Shown in pieces: positions 5,963 through 12,808 of a stretch of 17,007 nucleotides of DNA. Positions within the stretch are counted from its first letter, which is position 1; the number at the start of each line of letters is the position of its first letter. Location: assembly GCA_031274985.1 (NCBI GenBank), contig JAISPK010000067.1, positions 1 to 17,007 on the forward strand, given 5' to 3'. The notes under the pieces are model-generated. The model had not been told where the DNA came from. It was given only the letters and a program-made list of their open reading frames with translations, and ran no database searches. The position numbers and the translations under genes are program-made. Source of the DNA: Coriobacteriales bacterium. Its GTDB lineage: Bacteria; Actinomycetota; Coriobacteriia; Coriobacteriales; UBA8131.

Positions 5963-7932
5963 AAGGCATCAACCTCCTGCAGAATCTGTTCGTTGGTAAA
6001 GCCCTTGAGGTCAAGAGCACTGGAATAGCACGCCGAAGTGCAGGCGCCGCAGCCCTGACAGAGCCCTGAGTTGATATTGGCTATGTCGCGCATGACCTTG
6101 ACCGAATTCTCGCGACGCTCCACGGTTTCTAAGGTGATGGCGCCGTAGGGGCACACACCAACGCAGTCACCGCAGCCGCGGCAGTTGACCTCATTGACAA
6201 AGCTGATCATGGGATTTGATTCAAGCGCCTTGTGGTTAAACAGGCCAATGACCTTGGAAGCAGCCGCAGAAGCCTGGGCAACTGAGTCGGGGATGTCCTT
6301 CGGCCCCTGAGCCGTGCCAGCGAGATACACGCCGGCTGTATTGGTCTCCACCGGGCGCAGCTTGGGATGCGCTTCGTTGAGCCACCCGTCCTGGTCGCGC
6401 GAGACACCAAACAACCTGCCGATCTCTCCGGCTGATTCCTGGGGAACCATGGCGGTGTCGAGCACCACGAGGTCCGCGTTGACCTTGACGATCTTGCCCG
6501 AGAGCGTGTCCTCTCCAACGCACACATAGTGACCGTTTTCGGGATAGATCTTGGCAACGCGTCCGCGGATGTAGGTTGCGCCGTCCTCAAGGGTCTTCAT
6601 ATAGAACTCATCGTAGCCCTTGCCCGGCGTGCGTACATCCATATAAAAGACGTAGCACTCGCTGCCCTCGATCTTCTCCAAAAACTGGTGTGCGTGCTTG
6701 GCGCCGTACATGCAACAGGCGCGCGAGCAGTACGCCTTGCCCTTGTGCGGGTCGCGTGAACCCACGCACTTTATCATGACGCAACTCTTGGGCTCCTTGC
6801 CGTCGGAGGGGCGCACGATATGCCCCTCGGTGGGGCCCGATGCATTCACGAGGCGCTCAAAGGTGAGGGCGTCGATGACGTCAGGGTAAGCACCGCCGCC
6901 GTATTCGCCGTAGAGCTTGCCCCAGTCAATAAGGTCATAGCCGGTAGCAACCACCACTGCGCCAAACTCCTGCTTGACGAGCTTGTCCTGCTCTTCAAAG
7001 TCAATGGCGTCTACGGTACAGATTTTCTGGCACACTCCGCAGCGGTCTTCCGTGAACTTGCGGCAATTCGTGGCGTCAATCACCGGCTTGCTCGGCACCG
7101 CCTGAGGGAAGGGCTTGTACACGGCTCTGCGCTGCGTAAGCCCGCGATCAAACTCGCTGGTAACCTTGCTGGGGCATTTGACCTCGCACAGGCCGCAACC
7201 GGTGCATTTGTCATAGTCAATGTACTTGGCCTTTTGGCGAATGGTCACCGTGAAGTTACCGATGTACCCGGTCACTTCCTCCACCTCGCTCACGGTCCTG
7301 AGCTCAATGTTGGGGTGCGCGCCGGCCTCGTTCATCTTGGGGGAGCAGATACAGGCCGAGCAGTCCATCGTCGGAAAGGTCTTATCGAGCATGATCATCC
7401 TGCCGCCGATAGAAGGCTCCTTCTCAACGAGGGTCACGGGATAGCCGGCATCGGCAATGTCGAGCGCCGCTTGAATGCCGGCAATACCGGCCCCGATAAC
7501 CAGCGCACGCTTGGTGAGAGGGATCTCACTCGTATAGAGCGGGGTATTGCGGTCGACCTTTGCTGCTGCCATGCGGGCAAGGTCGATGGCCTTGTCGGTT
7601 CCCTCTCCCTTGTCCTTGTGTACCCAGGAGCACTGCTCGCGGATGTTTGCTATCTCCAGCATGTAGGGGTTGACCGAGGTATCAGTGAGCATTTTGCGAA
7701 AGGTCAGTTCGTGCATACGGGGCGAGCACGAGGCGATGACGATCCGGTCCAGGCCATGCTCTTCGATGGCTTGCTTTACCGCCTGCTGCCCCGGCTCGGA
7801 GCACATGTATTTGTTCTGTTCAACAAAAACGACACCCGGAAAATCCTTTGCCGCTTCGGCCACTTTGTCTACATCTACGGTAGCCGCAATGTTGGTGCCA
7901 CAATGGCATACGAACACACCGGTTCTGCTCAT
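5953..7932 (-). CDS. hdrA: Heterodisulfide reductase subunit A, electron-bifurcating flavoprotein
   Basis: A full-length 659-residue HdrA. Its FAD is the site of flavin-based electron bifurcation in this family. Visible elements: an N-terminal cluster region with VCHCG (8-12), YMCSEPGQQ and IASCSPRMHE; the FAD-binding GAGIAG (147-152); CSACICSPKM (191-200); CTGCGLCEVKCP (243-254); a second insertion motif at C290-C305; CVGSRDP and YCSRACCMYG; and two C-terminal ferredoxin motifs, CRGCGDCVGVCP (584-595) and CQGCGACTSAC (625-635). The pattern fits about six [4Fe-4S] clusters. Start ATG 7932 overlaps the hdrB stop by four bases, with AAAGGTGGTG upstream. It should accept electrons via FlxD, reduce ferredoxin through its C-terminal clusters and send the other pair to HdrC/HdrB. 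No selenocysteine site is seen. Confidence 0.93.
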   Translation of the reverse strand: MSRTGVFVCHCGTNIAATVDVDKVAEAAKDFPGVVFVEQNKYMCSEPGQQAVKQAIEEHGLDRIVIASCSPRMHELTFRKMLTDTSVNPYMLEIANIREQCSWVHKDKGEGTDKAIDLARMAAAKVDRNTPLYTSEIPLTKRALVIGAGIAGIQAALDIADAGYPVTLVEKEPSIGGRMIMLDKTFPTMDCSACICSPKMNEAGAHPNIELRTVSEVEEVTGYIGNFTVTIRQKAKYIDYDKCTGCGLCEVKCPSKVTSEFDRGLTQRRAVYKPFPQAVPSKPVIDATNCRKFTEDRCGVCQKICTVDAIDFEEQDKLVKQEFGAVVVATGYDLIDWGKLYGEYGGGAYPDVIDALTFERLVNASGPTEGHIVRPSDGKEPKSCVMIKCVGSRDPHKGKAYCSRACCMYGAKHAHQFLEKIEGSECYVFYMDVRTPGKGYDEFYMKTLEDGATYIRGRVAKIYPENGHYVCVGEDTLSGKIVKVNADLVVLDTAMVPQESAGEIGRLFGVSRDQDGWLNEAHPKLRPVETNTAGVYLAGTAQGPKDIPDSVAQASAAASKVIGLFNHKALESNPMISFVNEVNCRGCGDCVGVCPYGAITLETVERRENSVKVMRDIANINSGLCQGCGACTSACYSSALDLKGFTNEQILQEVDALCL

Positions 7933-8870
7933 GAGGTCACCACCTTTTCTGTTTCGTCATCAGGCGCTACATCGGGCTCAGCTGCCGGCTCCTCGAGGGC
8001 GCGCGCTGAACGCGAGACCGCAGCAACATAATGCTTGTCAATACCCACGTCTGTTGGCTTGGCGCCCAGACACAGCGACACGAGCTCGGTAAAGTAGAAC
8101 ACGGGAATGTCGTAGTTGGTGCCAACAAGCCGGTTCACCTCTCTCTCGCGCATGTCGAGATTGAGCTGACACAGGGGGCAGGCGGTCACAATAGCCTCTG
8201 CACCGTTGATATAGGCGTTGTGCAGGATTTTTTCTACCATGGTCTTGCCGGCGGCCGGCTCGGTCACCTGCAGCGAGGCACCGCAGCACTCCGTCTTAAA
8301 GGCCCAGTCAACGGTATCGGCACCAACGAGGCGCATGACCTCGTCCATACTCTGCGGATTCTCGGCATCGTCAAAGTTCACCTCTTCTACGGGGCGAATG
8401 AGCATGCACCCGTAGTAGCAGGCAACTTTGAGGCCGTGCAGCGACTTGGTGAGTTTTGCCTCGAGAGCCTCTTTGATGTCCTCATTTTGCACGATTACCT
8501 GAAGCAGACTGAGCACGTTGGCATCGGCGCGATACTCGCGATCGATGAGCGACTCGATATGTGCCCGATTCTCGGCACTCTTGCGCACATAATGCTGCGC
8601 ATGGTTCAAGCGCCCGAAACAGGCTGCGCAGGGGGCCACCACGTCGAGCCCCGGAAACGTCTCCTCGCTTATCGCCAGGCTTCGCGCCGGGAGCGCCAGA
8701 CTCAGGTCACGGTTGACGAGATGGGCAGACGAAGCTCCGCAACAGTTCCAGTCGGGAATCCTCCTGAACTTAAGCCCAATGGCCTTAACCAGATAGCGCG
8801 TGGACATCTCATAGGCAAGCCCGGTTGAGCAGGAGGCACAACCCGGGTAATAGGCAAATTCTTTTGTCAC
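7929..8870 (-). CDS. hdrB: Heterodisulfide reductase subunit B
   Basis: A 313-residue HdrB, the subunit that reduces the disulfide substrate at two non-cubane [4Fe-4S] clusters. Both CCG motifs are complete: C11, C43-C44, C81, C84, and C151/C155, C195-C196, C231, C234. In methanogens the substrate is CoM-S-S-CoB, which is not expected in a bacterium of this kind, so the true substrate is open; in sulfate reducers the small protein DsrC has been proposed. The last 35 residues or so form an acidic Ala/Glu/Asp-rich tail beyond the conserved domain. The start is a GTG overlapping the hdrC stop (GTGA), with GGGAGGTG as ribosome binding site. The 3' end overlaps hdrA by four bases. Cytoplasmic; no membrane segment. 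Confidence 0.92.
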   Translation of the reverse strand: MTKEFAYYPGCASCSTGLAYEMSTRYLVKAIGLKFRRIPDWNCCGASSAHLVNRDLSLALPARSLAISEETFPGLDVVAPCAACFGRLNHAQHYVRKSAENRAHIESLIDREYRADANVLSLLQVIVQNEDIKEALEAKLTKSLHGLKVACYYGCMLIRPVEEVNFDDAENPQSMDEVMRLVGADTVDWAFKTECCGASLQVTEPAAGKTMVEKILHNAYINGAEAIVTACPLCQLNLDMREREVNRLVGTNYDIPVFYFTELVSLCLGAKPTDVGIDKHYVAAVSRSARALEEPAAEPDVAPDDETEKVVTS

Positions 8871-9433
8871 GGCAGCTCACCTCCCAGGCAGCGGTCCATG
8901 ATCGCGCGCACGTCCGGGAGGTCTTTGACCTTATGGATCTTGAAGCCGATCATGCCCTTGAACAGCAGGTGCGGCGCACTCAGCGCATCCTGCATCAAGT
9001 GGCCGCTGAAGAGGTTGTATTTCATCATCATGTAGAGCTCATTGGAGCGTCCGTTTTGATAGACGCCCTTGAGAAAGAGGGTGTCAAAAACAGAGGGTCC
9101 CTTAACGGGTCGCTTGCCCGCAGCCTTTGAAGCCCGGCGGACCTCTTCCATAAGCGAGGGGAGGTTAACGTCCCGGGGGCAGCGTGTAACGCAGGTCACA
9201 CAACTTGCGCAGAGCCAGGGAGTCTTGGCCTCCAAAACCTCCTCCCAGCATCTGAGATGCAGAAGCCTGATGACTTCGCGGGGCATGATGTCCATAGCGT
9301 GCGAAACCGGACAGCCTGCGCTGCACTTGCCGCACTGATAGCAATCTTTGAGATTTACACCAGCTTTTGCGGCCACCGCTTCAGTTGCCTCATTGTTCTT
9401 AGCCCTACTCACCGACAGATTCACGATATCCAT
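8867..9433 (-). CDS. hdrC: Heterodisulfide reductase subunit C
   Basis: A 188-residue HdrC, the small ferredoxin-like subunit that passes electrons from HdrA to HdrB. Two [4Fe-4S] motifs are complete: CYQCGKCSAGCP (31-42) and CASCVTCVTRCP (75-86). The remaining 100 residues are helical with the family's FLKGVYQNGR segment. There is no membrane anchor (unlike HdrE/DsrM-type partners), so the complex should be soluble. ATG 9433 follows GAGAGGAG by seven bases and is the first gene of the seven-gene operon. The 393-bp region upstream separates it from a divergently transcribed ferredoxin-like gene; no strong minus-strand promoter is obvious there, though CATAAT (plus 9541-9546) is a tentative -10. 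Confidence 0.92.
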   Translation of the reverse strand: MDIVNLSVSRAKNNEATEAVAAKAGVNLKDCYQCGKCSAGCPVSHAMDIMPREVIRLLHLRCWEEVLEAKTPWLCASCVTCVTRCPRDVNLPSLMEEVRRASKAAGKRPVKGPSVFDTLFLKGVYQNGRSNELYMMMKYNLFSGHLMQDALSAPHLLFKGMIGFKIHKVKDLPDVRAIMDRCLGGELP

Positions 9434-9613
9434 GCAGTGCTCCTCTCTCTGGACGCCACAAATGGATGTACTGGTACCTGAAAACTTGAAACGCCCGACC
9501 CACCGATCCGGTCAGCGCGCAACCTACTTGGAGTTAACACATTATGAAGTAATCAACTACCGGGGAGATTTGAATGTCACTTTTGATTAGTTAAACGAGA
9601 GAGGATTTTGCCG

Positions 9614-9673
9614 AACGGTATCAAGCAGAAAAGCTACGACTGCAAACGGTATAAAAGCATAGCCAAACGGTAT
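9614..9673 (+). promoter_or_regulatory. Three phased AACGGTAT direct repeats, likely regulator binding sites
   Basis: AACGGTAT occurs at 9614-9621, 9645-9652 and 9666-9673, with starts 31 and 21 bp apart (about three and two helical turns). The base before each is A or G, giving RAACGGTAT. A partial match, AAACGA, lies at 9593-9598, 20 bp before the first. The array sits about 90-150 bp upstream of the plus promoter and 180-240 bp upstream of hdrC. Same-face direct repeats in a divergent promoter region suggest cooperative binding of one regulator. The regulator is not identified. Confidence 0.45.
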
Positions 9674-9760
9674 GTGGGTCAAAGAGCAAAACCCGGCACC
9701 CTGTCTTTGTACAGACTGTCGGTTTTGGCCAACGATCTTCTTTCTGCGCCCGTGCTGTCC

Positions 9761-9789
9761 TTAACGTGTGCGGTATTCTGTGGTACATT
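9761..9789 (+). promoter_or_regulatory. Promoter of the ferredoxin-like gene
   Basis: TTAACG (9761-9766) and TACATT (9784-9789) are separated by 17 bp, and TGG directly before TACATT makes it an extended -10. The predicted start is near 9796, after the in-frame ATG 9791 and before ATG 9827, which supports the later start of the gene. Confidence 0.45.
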
Positions 9790-9826
9790 GATGCGACAAG
9801 ATAACAGAGGACATTTGGGGGTACCC

Positions 9827-10582
9827 ATGCTACGAACAATTATTCAGATAAACGAAGAGACCTGTGACGGATGCGGAAGATGTGCCAGCGCCTGCCATGA
9901 AGGGGCAATCGGCATGGTTGACGGCAAGGCAAAGCTTTTGCGTGTTGATTACTGTGACGGGCTGGGCAACTGTCTGCCTGCTTGTCCGGTGGGCGCCATC
10001 AGTTTTGTTGAGTGTGACACAGAAGCTTTTGACGAAGAAGGCGCCCGGGCAAACATGATGGCGCGCGAGCAGGCCCTGAGCGGCTGCCCGTCAAGCCAGC
10101 CTCACGTTATCAAACACGAGGAGGACTGTTGCGGGGAGGACAATACCTCTGTCTGTGCGGATGCCGGCCAAACCTCCACCACCAACGAAGTAGAGCCAGC
10201 GCACAAAGCGCGAACCAGTCAGCTGGCCCAGTGGCCTATCCAGATCAAACTGGTTGCTGCCAATGCGCCCTTCTTAAGCGGCGCAAAGCTGCTCATTGCT
10301 GCGGACTGCTGCGCTTACGCCTACGGGGATTTTCACGAGCGCTTTATGAAAGGTCACATCACACTCATCGGCTGTCCCAAGCTGGACGATGTTGACTACA
10401 CAGATAAACTCGCGCAGATCATTGAACACAACGACATCAAGAGCATCACGGTGGCCTACATGGAGGTGCCTTGCTGCTTTGGCATCGTGCACACCGTTAA
10501 AGAAGCCTTGCTGAAGAGCGGCAAGATGGTTCCCTGGCGCGTTATTAAGGTAGGAGCTGACGGACGCATCTTTGAAGACTGA
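9827..10582 (+). CDS. Two-cluster ferredoxin-type protein with cysteine-rich C-terminal domain
   Basis: A 251-residue protein with an N-terminal ferredoxin domain and a conserved C-terminal domain of unknown function, found in many anaerobes. Cluster 1 is complete: C13, C16, C19, C23 (CDGCGRCASAC). Cluster 2 is C43, C49, C53 with Leu46 where the second cysteine should be (CDGLGNCLPAC), so it may hold a [3Fe-4S] or an otherwise ligated cluster. The C-terminal part (about 135-251) has AADCCAYAYGDFH, IGCPKLDD and MEVPCCFGI, cysteine-rich motifs that could bind another metal or cluster. A variable linker (about 80-130) holds more cysteines. ATG 9827 has GGGGG five bases upstream and matches the family N-terminus; TTG 9815 is an alternative. 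Divergence from hdrC suggests a shared regulator or a role as electron acceptor, which is inference. Confidence 0.75.
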   Translation: MLRTIIQINEETCDGCGRCASACHEGAIGMVDGKAKLLRVDYCDGLGNCLPACPVGAISFVECDTEAFDEEGARANMMAREQALSGCPSSQPHVIKHEEDCCGEDNTSVCADAGQTSTTNEVEPAHKARTSQLAQWPIQIKLVAANAPFLSGAKLLIAADCCAYAYGDFHERFMKGHITLIGCPKLDDVDYTDKLAQIIEHNDIKSITVAYMEVPCCFGIVHTVKEALLKSGKMVPWRVIKVGADGRIFED

Positions 10583-10669
10583 CGAGCGGTTTGGCAAAGG
10601 GCCAGAGGTGCTTTGAAGCAGGATTTATTTGCGTTCAGGGGTAAACTTCGCTTAAAACTGCAGGTATTT

Positions 10670-10678
10670 TGGTACCAT
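10670..10678 (+). promoter_or_regulatory. Candidate extended -10 for the MFS gene
   Basis: TGGTACCAT at 10670-10678 has the TGn-TAnnnT form and sits 32 bp before the ATG. The upstream -35 (CTTAAA, 10651-10656, spacing 16) is weak. TTGACA at 10686-10691 is too close to the start codon to be a -35. Confidence 0.3.
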
Positions 10679-10710
10679 ATGCTTTTTGACAACGCTTCTG
10701 AAAGGTTCCT

Positions 10711-12081
10711 ATGAGTATTTCTGAACGTCTCGACCGGCTTCCCGCCACCCCTCTGCTGCGCAAGATTATCGTCATTGCCGGCCTGGGATTAATGTTTGAC
10801 GCTATGGACCAGGGGATGGTTGCCGGGGTCAACGCTGCCGTCAGCGTGGACTGGGCTCTCTCTGCCTTCCAACAGGGTTTCCTGCTCAACTCCGGCTTAA
10901 TCGGAATGCTGCTGGGAGCCCTCATTTCAGGACTTGCCGCGGACCGTTGGGGTCGGAGGACCGTTGTGCTGGTCACCCTCCTGGTGTTCAGTGCAGGCAG
11001 TTTTCTCTGCGGTCTTGCCCCTACCTTTGAGCTGCTGCTGGTTTTCCGATTCATCACCGGCATTGGTCTGGGGGGCGAGCTGCCGGTTATCACCACCATG
11101 GTGAGCGAGTTCTCATCCCTTAAAAACCGGGGACGCAACGTGGTTGTTGTGGAGAGCTTTTGGGCCTGGGGATGGATCCTCGCAGCCCTGGTAGCCTTTC
11201 TGGTTATTCCCTTGGACGGATTCGGATGGCGGGCAGCGTTCTTCATTGGCGCGGTTCCTGCTCTCTTCGCCGCAGCCCTGCGGTTTCTCATACCGGAATC
11301 CCCCCGTTTTCTCGAGCAGAAGGGGAGACTGGAAGAGGCAGAAGGCGTCGTGGGCGCCATGGAGCGCTCCGCCGGCATAGAGATGGCAGCCCGCGAGACG
11401 CAAGCGCCGGCCCCTGCGCCGGCCCCTGCGCCGAGCTCAGTTGCCACAGCAATCGCTTCAGCGCTCAATGCATTCGTCAGCCTCTGGAAAAAAGAGTATC
11501 GACGGTCAACGGTGGTGCTCTGGGTGCTTTGGTTTGGCGTTAACCTTGGCTATTACGGCTTTGTGCTCTGGATGCCAAAATTCTTCGTTGCACAAGACTA
11601 CGGGCTCGCAAGCGCTTTTATGGTCGTGCTGATTATGTCCCTTGCTCAATTACCCGGTTATCTCACCGCAGCCATCTTGATTGAGAAGATCGGAAGAAAA
11701 CCGGTCCTGCTGATATTTCTCGTTGGATTTGCGTGCGCAGCGTGGTTCTTTGGTCATGCCAACAGCCAGGGCCTTGTGCTCTTATTCGGCTGCCTGATGT
11801 ACTTCTTTGCTCTGGGAACCTGGGGCTGCATCTACTCCTATACCCCTGAGCTTTATCCCACTGCCATCAGAACGTCCGGCGCAGGAGCTGCTTCAGCGTT
11901 TGGAAGAATCGGTGCCATTATCGGCCCCCTGATCGTGCCAACGATGTATGCCTTTTTTGGCGAGGCGAATGGCTTTGAGTTGGTGTTTGCTGTGCTTGCA
12001 GCCGTGTTTCTTTTGGTGGCACTTGTGGTGGCGCTTCTCGGCAAAGAAACAAAAGGCAAGGTCATCCAAGAAGCTGAGTAA
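10711..12081 (+). CDS. MFS transporter, sugar-porter/aromatic-acid/niacin-like
   Basis: A 456-residue major facilitator transporter with about 12 predicted membrane helices. The family loop between helices 2 and 3 is ADRWGRR, and its second-half counterpart is EKIGRKP. FRFITGIGLGGELPV (helix 4) and PESPRFLEQKGR (after helix 6) are typical of the sugar-porter/SV2-like and aromatic acid:H+ symporter group; YTPELYPTAIRTSG marks the second half. The substrate cannot be told from sequence; small organic acids, niacin-like compounds or sugars are possible. FDAMDQG in helix 1 has acidic residues suited to proton coupling. The central cytoplasmic loop contains an Ala-Pro stretch coded by a 12-bp tandem repeat. 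ATG 10711 has AAAGG five bases upstream. It appears to be transcribed alone and ends at a clear terminator. Confidence 0.85.
   Translation: MSISERLDRLPATPLLRKIIVIAGLGLMFDAMDQGMVAGVNAAVSVDWALSAFQQGFLLNSGLIGMLLGALISGLAADRWGRRTVVLVTLLVFSAGSFLCGLAPTFELLLVFRFITGIGLGGELPVITTMVSEFSSLKNRGRNVVVVESFWAWGWILAALVAFLVIPLDGFGWRAAFFIGAVPALFAAALRFLIPESPRFLEQKGRLEEAEGVVGAMERSAGIEMAARETQAPAPAPAPAPSSVATAIASALNAFVSLWKKEYRRSTVVLWVLWFGVNLGYYGFVLWMPKFFVAQDYGLASAFMVVLIMSLAQLPGYLTAAILIEKIGRKPVLLIFLVGFACAAWFFGHANSQGLVLLFGCLMYFFALGTWGCIYSYTPELYPTAIRTSGAGAASAFGRIGAIIGPLIVPTMYAFFGEANGFELVFAVLAAVFLLVALVVALLGKETKGKVIQEAE
11404..11432 (+). repeat. 12-bp tandem repeat inside the MFS gene
   Basis: GCGCCGGCCCCT occurs twice in tandem (11404-11415, 11416-11427), followed by a partial third copy (GCGCC). 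It codes for the Ala-Pro run in the central loop. Being a multiple of three, gain or loss of units would keep the frame. Confidence 0.7.
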
Positions 12082-12111
12082 GACGATCCCTCACGAACTC
12101 CCCGTAAACAT

Positions 12112-12140
12112 AAAAAGCCCCTGCTTTGCAGGGACTTTTA
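12112..12140. terminator. Bidirectional rho-independent terminator
   Basis: AAAAAGCCCCTGC, a TTT loop, then GCAGGGACTTTTA form a hairpin with a single internal mismatch, with A-tract and T-tract on both sides. It can end the MFS transcript on the plus strand and the tRNA-Arg transcript on the minus strand. Confidence 0.8.
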
Positions 12141-12148
12141 ATGTTTAG

Positions 12149-12225
12149 TGGTGCGCCGTAAGGGATTCGAACCCCTGGCGTCCTGATTCGTAGTCAGGCC
12201 CTCTATCCAGCTGAGGTAACGGCGC
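12149..12225 (-). tRNA. tRNA-Arg (anticodon ACG)
   Basis: On the minus strand the 77 bases fold as a cloverleaf. The acceptor stem GCGCCGT pairs with ACGGCGC. The D stem is CCTC/GAGG. The anticodon stem CCTGA/TCAGG carries the loop CTACGAA (anticodon ACG). The T arm contains GGTTCGAATCC. The discriminator is A and the CCA end is encoded. A34 is expected to be deaminated to inosine by TadA to read CGU, CGC and CGA codons. Confidence 0.97.
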
Positions 12226-12235
12226 AAGGCGTACC

Positions 12236-12263
12236 ATTATAGACCATGCAAACCTTGTTTCAA
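12236..12263 (-). promoter_or_regulatory. Promoter of tRNA-Arg
   Basis: On the minus strand TTGAAA (12258-12263) and a perfect TATAAT (12236-12241) are 16 bp apart. The -10 ends ten bases before the mature tRNA 5' end, so transcription should start close to it. Confidence 0.7.
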
Positions 12264-12352
12264 ACAGCTAAACTGTTTTTTTGCACAAAAGACTGATATT
12301 ATCTTAGCAATTCGCATGAACGCAGTAGGGCAAACAAGCTTATGGAGGCACG

Positions 12353-12808
12353 ATGAGTGAACCGTTGGTGGGGGTAATTCTCGGCTCGAAGAGCGACCTG
12401 GAAGTGATGCAGGCATGCACACAACAGCTTGAAGAGTTTGAGGTACCGTACGAGTTGCTGGTGGCCAGCGCCCATCGCAACCCGGATAAAGTGCACGACT
12501 GGGCAGGCTCAGCAGAACAGCGGGGCTTGCGCGTCATAATAGCTGCTGCGGGTAAAGCCGCCCATTTGGCAGGGGTCGTGGCTGCCTACACCACGCTGCC
12601 GGTTATTGGCGTTCCCATGAAAACGAGCGACCTGGGCGGCATGGACAGCCTGCTTTCAATGGTACAGATGCCGGGGGGAGTGCCGGTTGCCTGCGTTGCC
12701 ATCAATGGCTCTAAAAACGCAGCGATTCTGGCAACGCAAATAATTGCTACAAGCAATAGCAATTATAAGGAGACCCTGGTAACCTACAAGAAAGACATGG
12801 CAAAATAA
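12353..12808 (+). CDS. purE: N5-carboxyaminoimidazole ribonucleotide mutase
   Basis: A 151-residue PurE of the usual bacterial length. It rearranges N5-CAIR to CAIR in de novo purine synthesis; it is cytoplasmic, and family members form octamers. Motifs: GSKSD (11-15), SAHRNP (39-44, with the catalytic-type histidine at 41), AAGKAAHLAG (65-74), and VQMPGGVPVACVAING (104-119). The last motif and overall pattern fit class I PurE, which works after PurK; no purK lies within this window. Start ATG 12353 has TGGAGG a few bases upstream. The stop shares one base with the uppP start (TAATG), so the two genes form one translation-coupled unit. The promoter, between the divergent tRNA-Arg and this gene, is not clear; TATTAT at 12297-12302 is a candidate -10. 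Confidence 0.93.
   Translation: MSEPLVGVILGSKSDLEVMQACTQQLEEFEVPYELLVASAHRNPDKVHDWAGSAEQRGLRVIIAAAGKAAHLAGVVAAYTTLPVIGVPMKTSDLGGMDSLLSMVQMPGGVPVACVAINGSKNAAILATQIIATSNSNYKETLVTYKKDMAK

Larger units (their letters stand above)
9434..9826. other. Divergent intergenic regulatory region
   Basis: No credible gene in these 393 bp. It separates hdrC (minus) from the ferredoxin-like gene (plus). It holds the AACGGTAT direct repeats and the plus-strand promoter listed separately. A reading frame runs from 9608 into the ferredoxin-like gene, but its upstream part precedes the predicted promoter and lacks family similarity. Promoter signals for hdrC are weak: only CATAAT on the minus strand without a matching -35, which suggests that an activator may be needed. 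Confidence 0.6.

Noticed and set aside
6820..8031. 403-residue open frame on the plus strand antisense to hdrA
   Set aside because: It lies fully opposite hdrA and hdrB, whose cofactor motifs are intact. The translation has no recognisable domain and is a by-product of GC-biased codons on the other strand.
8031..8828. 265-residue open frame on the plus strand antisense to hdrB
   Set aside because: Mirror of hdrB codons, no motif, no supporting ribosome binding site.
9608..9826. N-terminal extension of the ferredoxin-like protein
   Set aside because: The extension lies before the predicted promoter, contains the operator-like repeats, and does not match the family N-terminus, which begins just before the first cluster.
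10686..10691. TTGACA as -35 box of the MFS gene
   Set aside because: A matching -10 at 16-18 bp would fall at or inside the start codon, leaving no ribosome binding site on the transcript.
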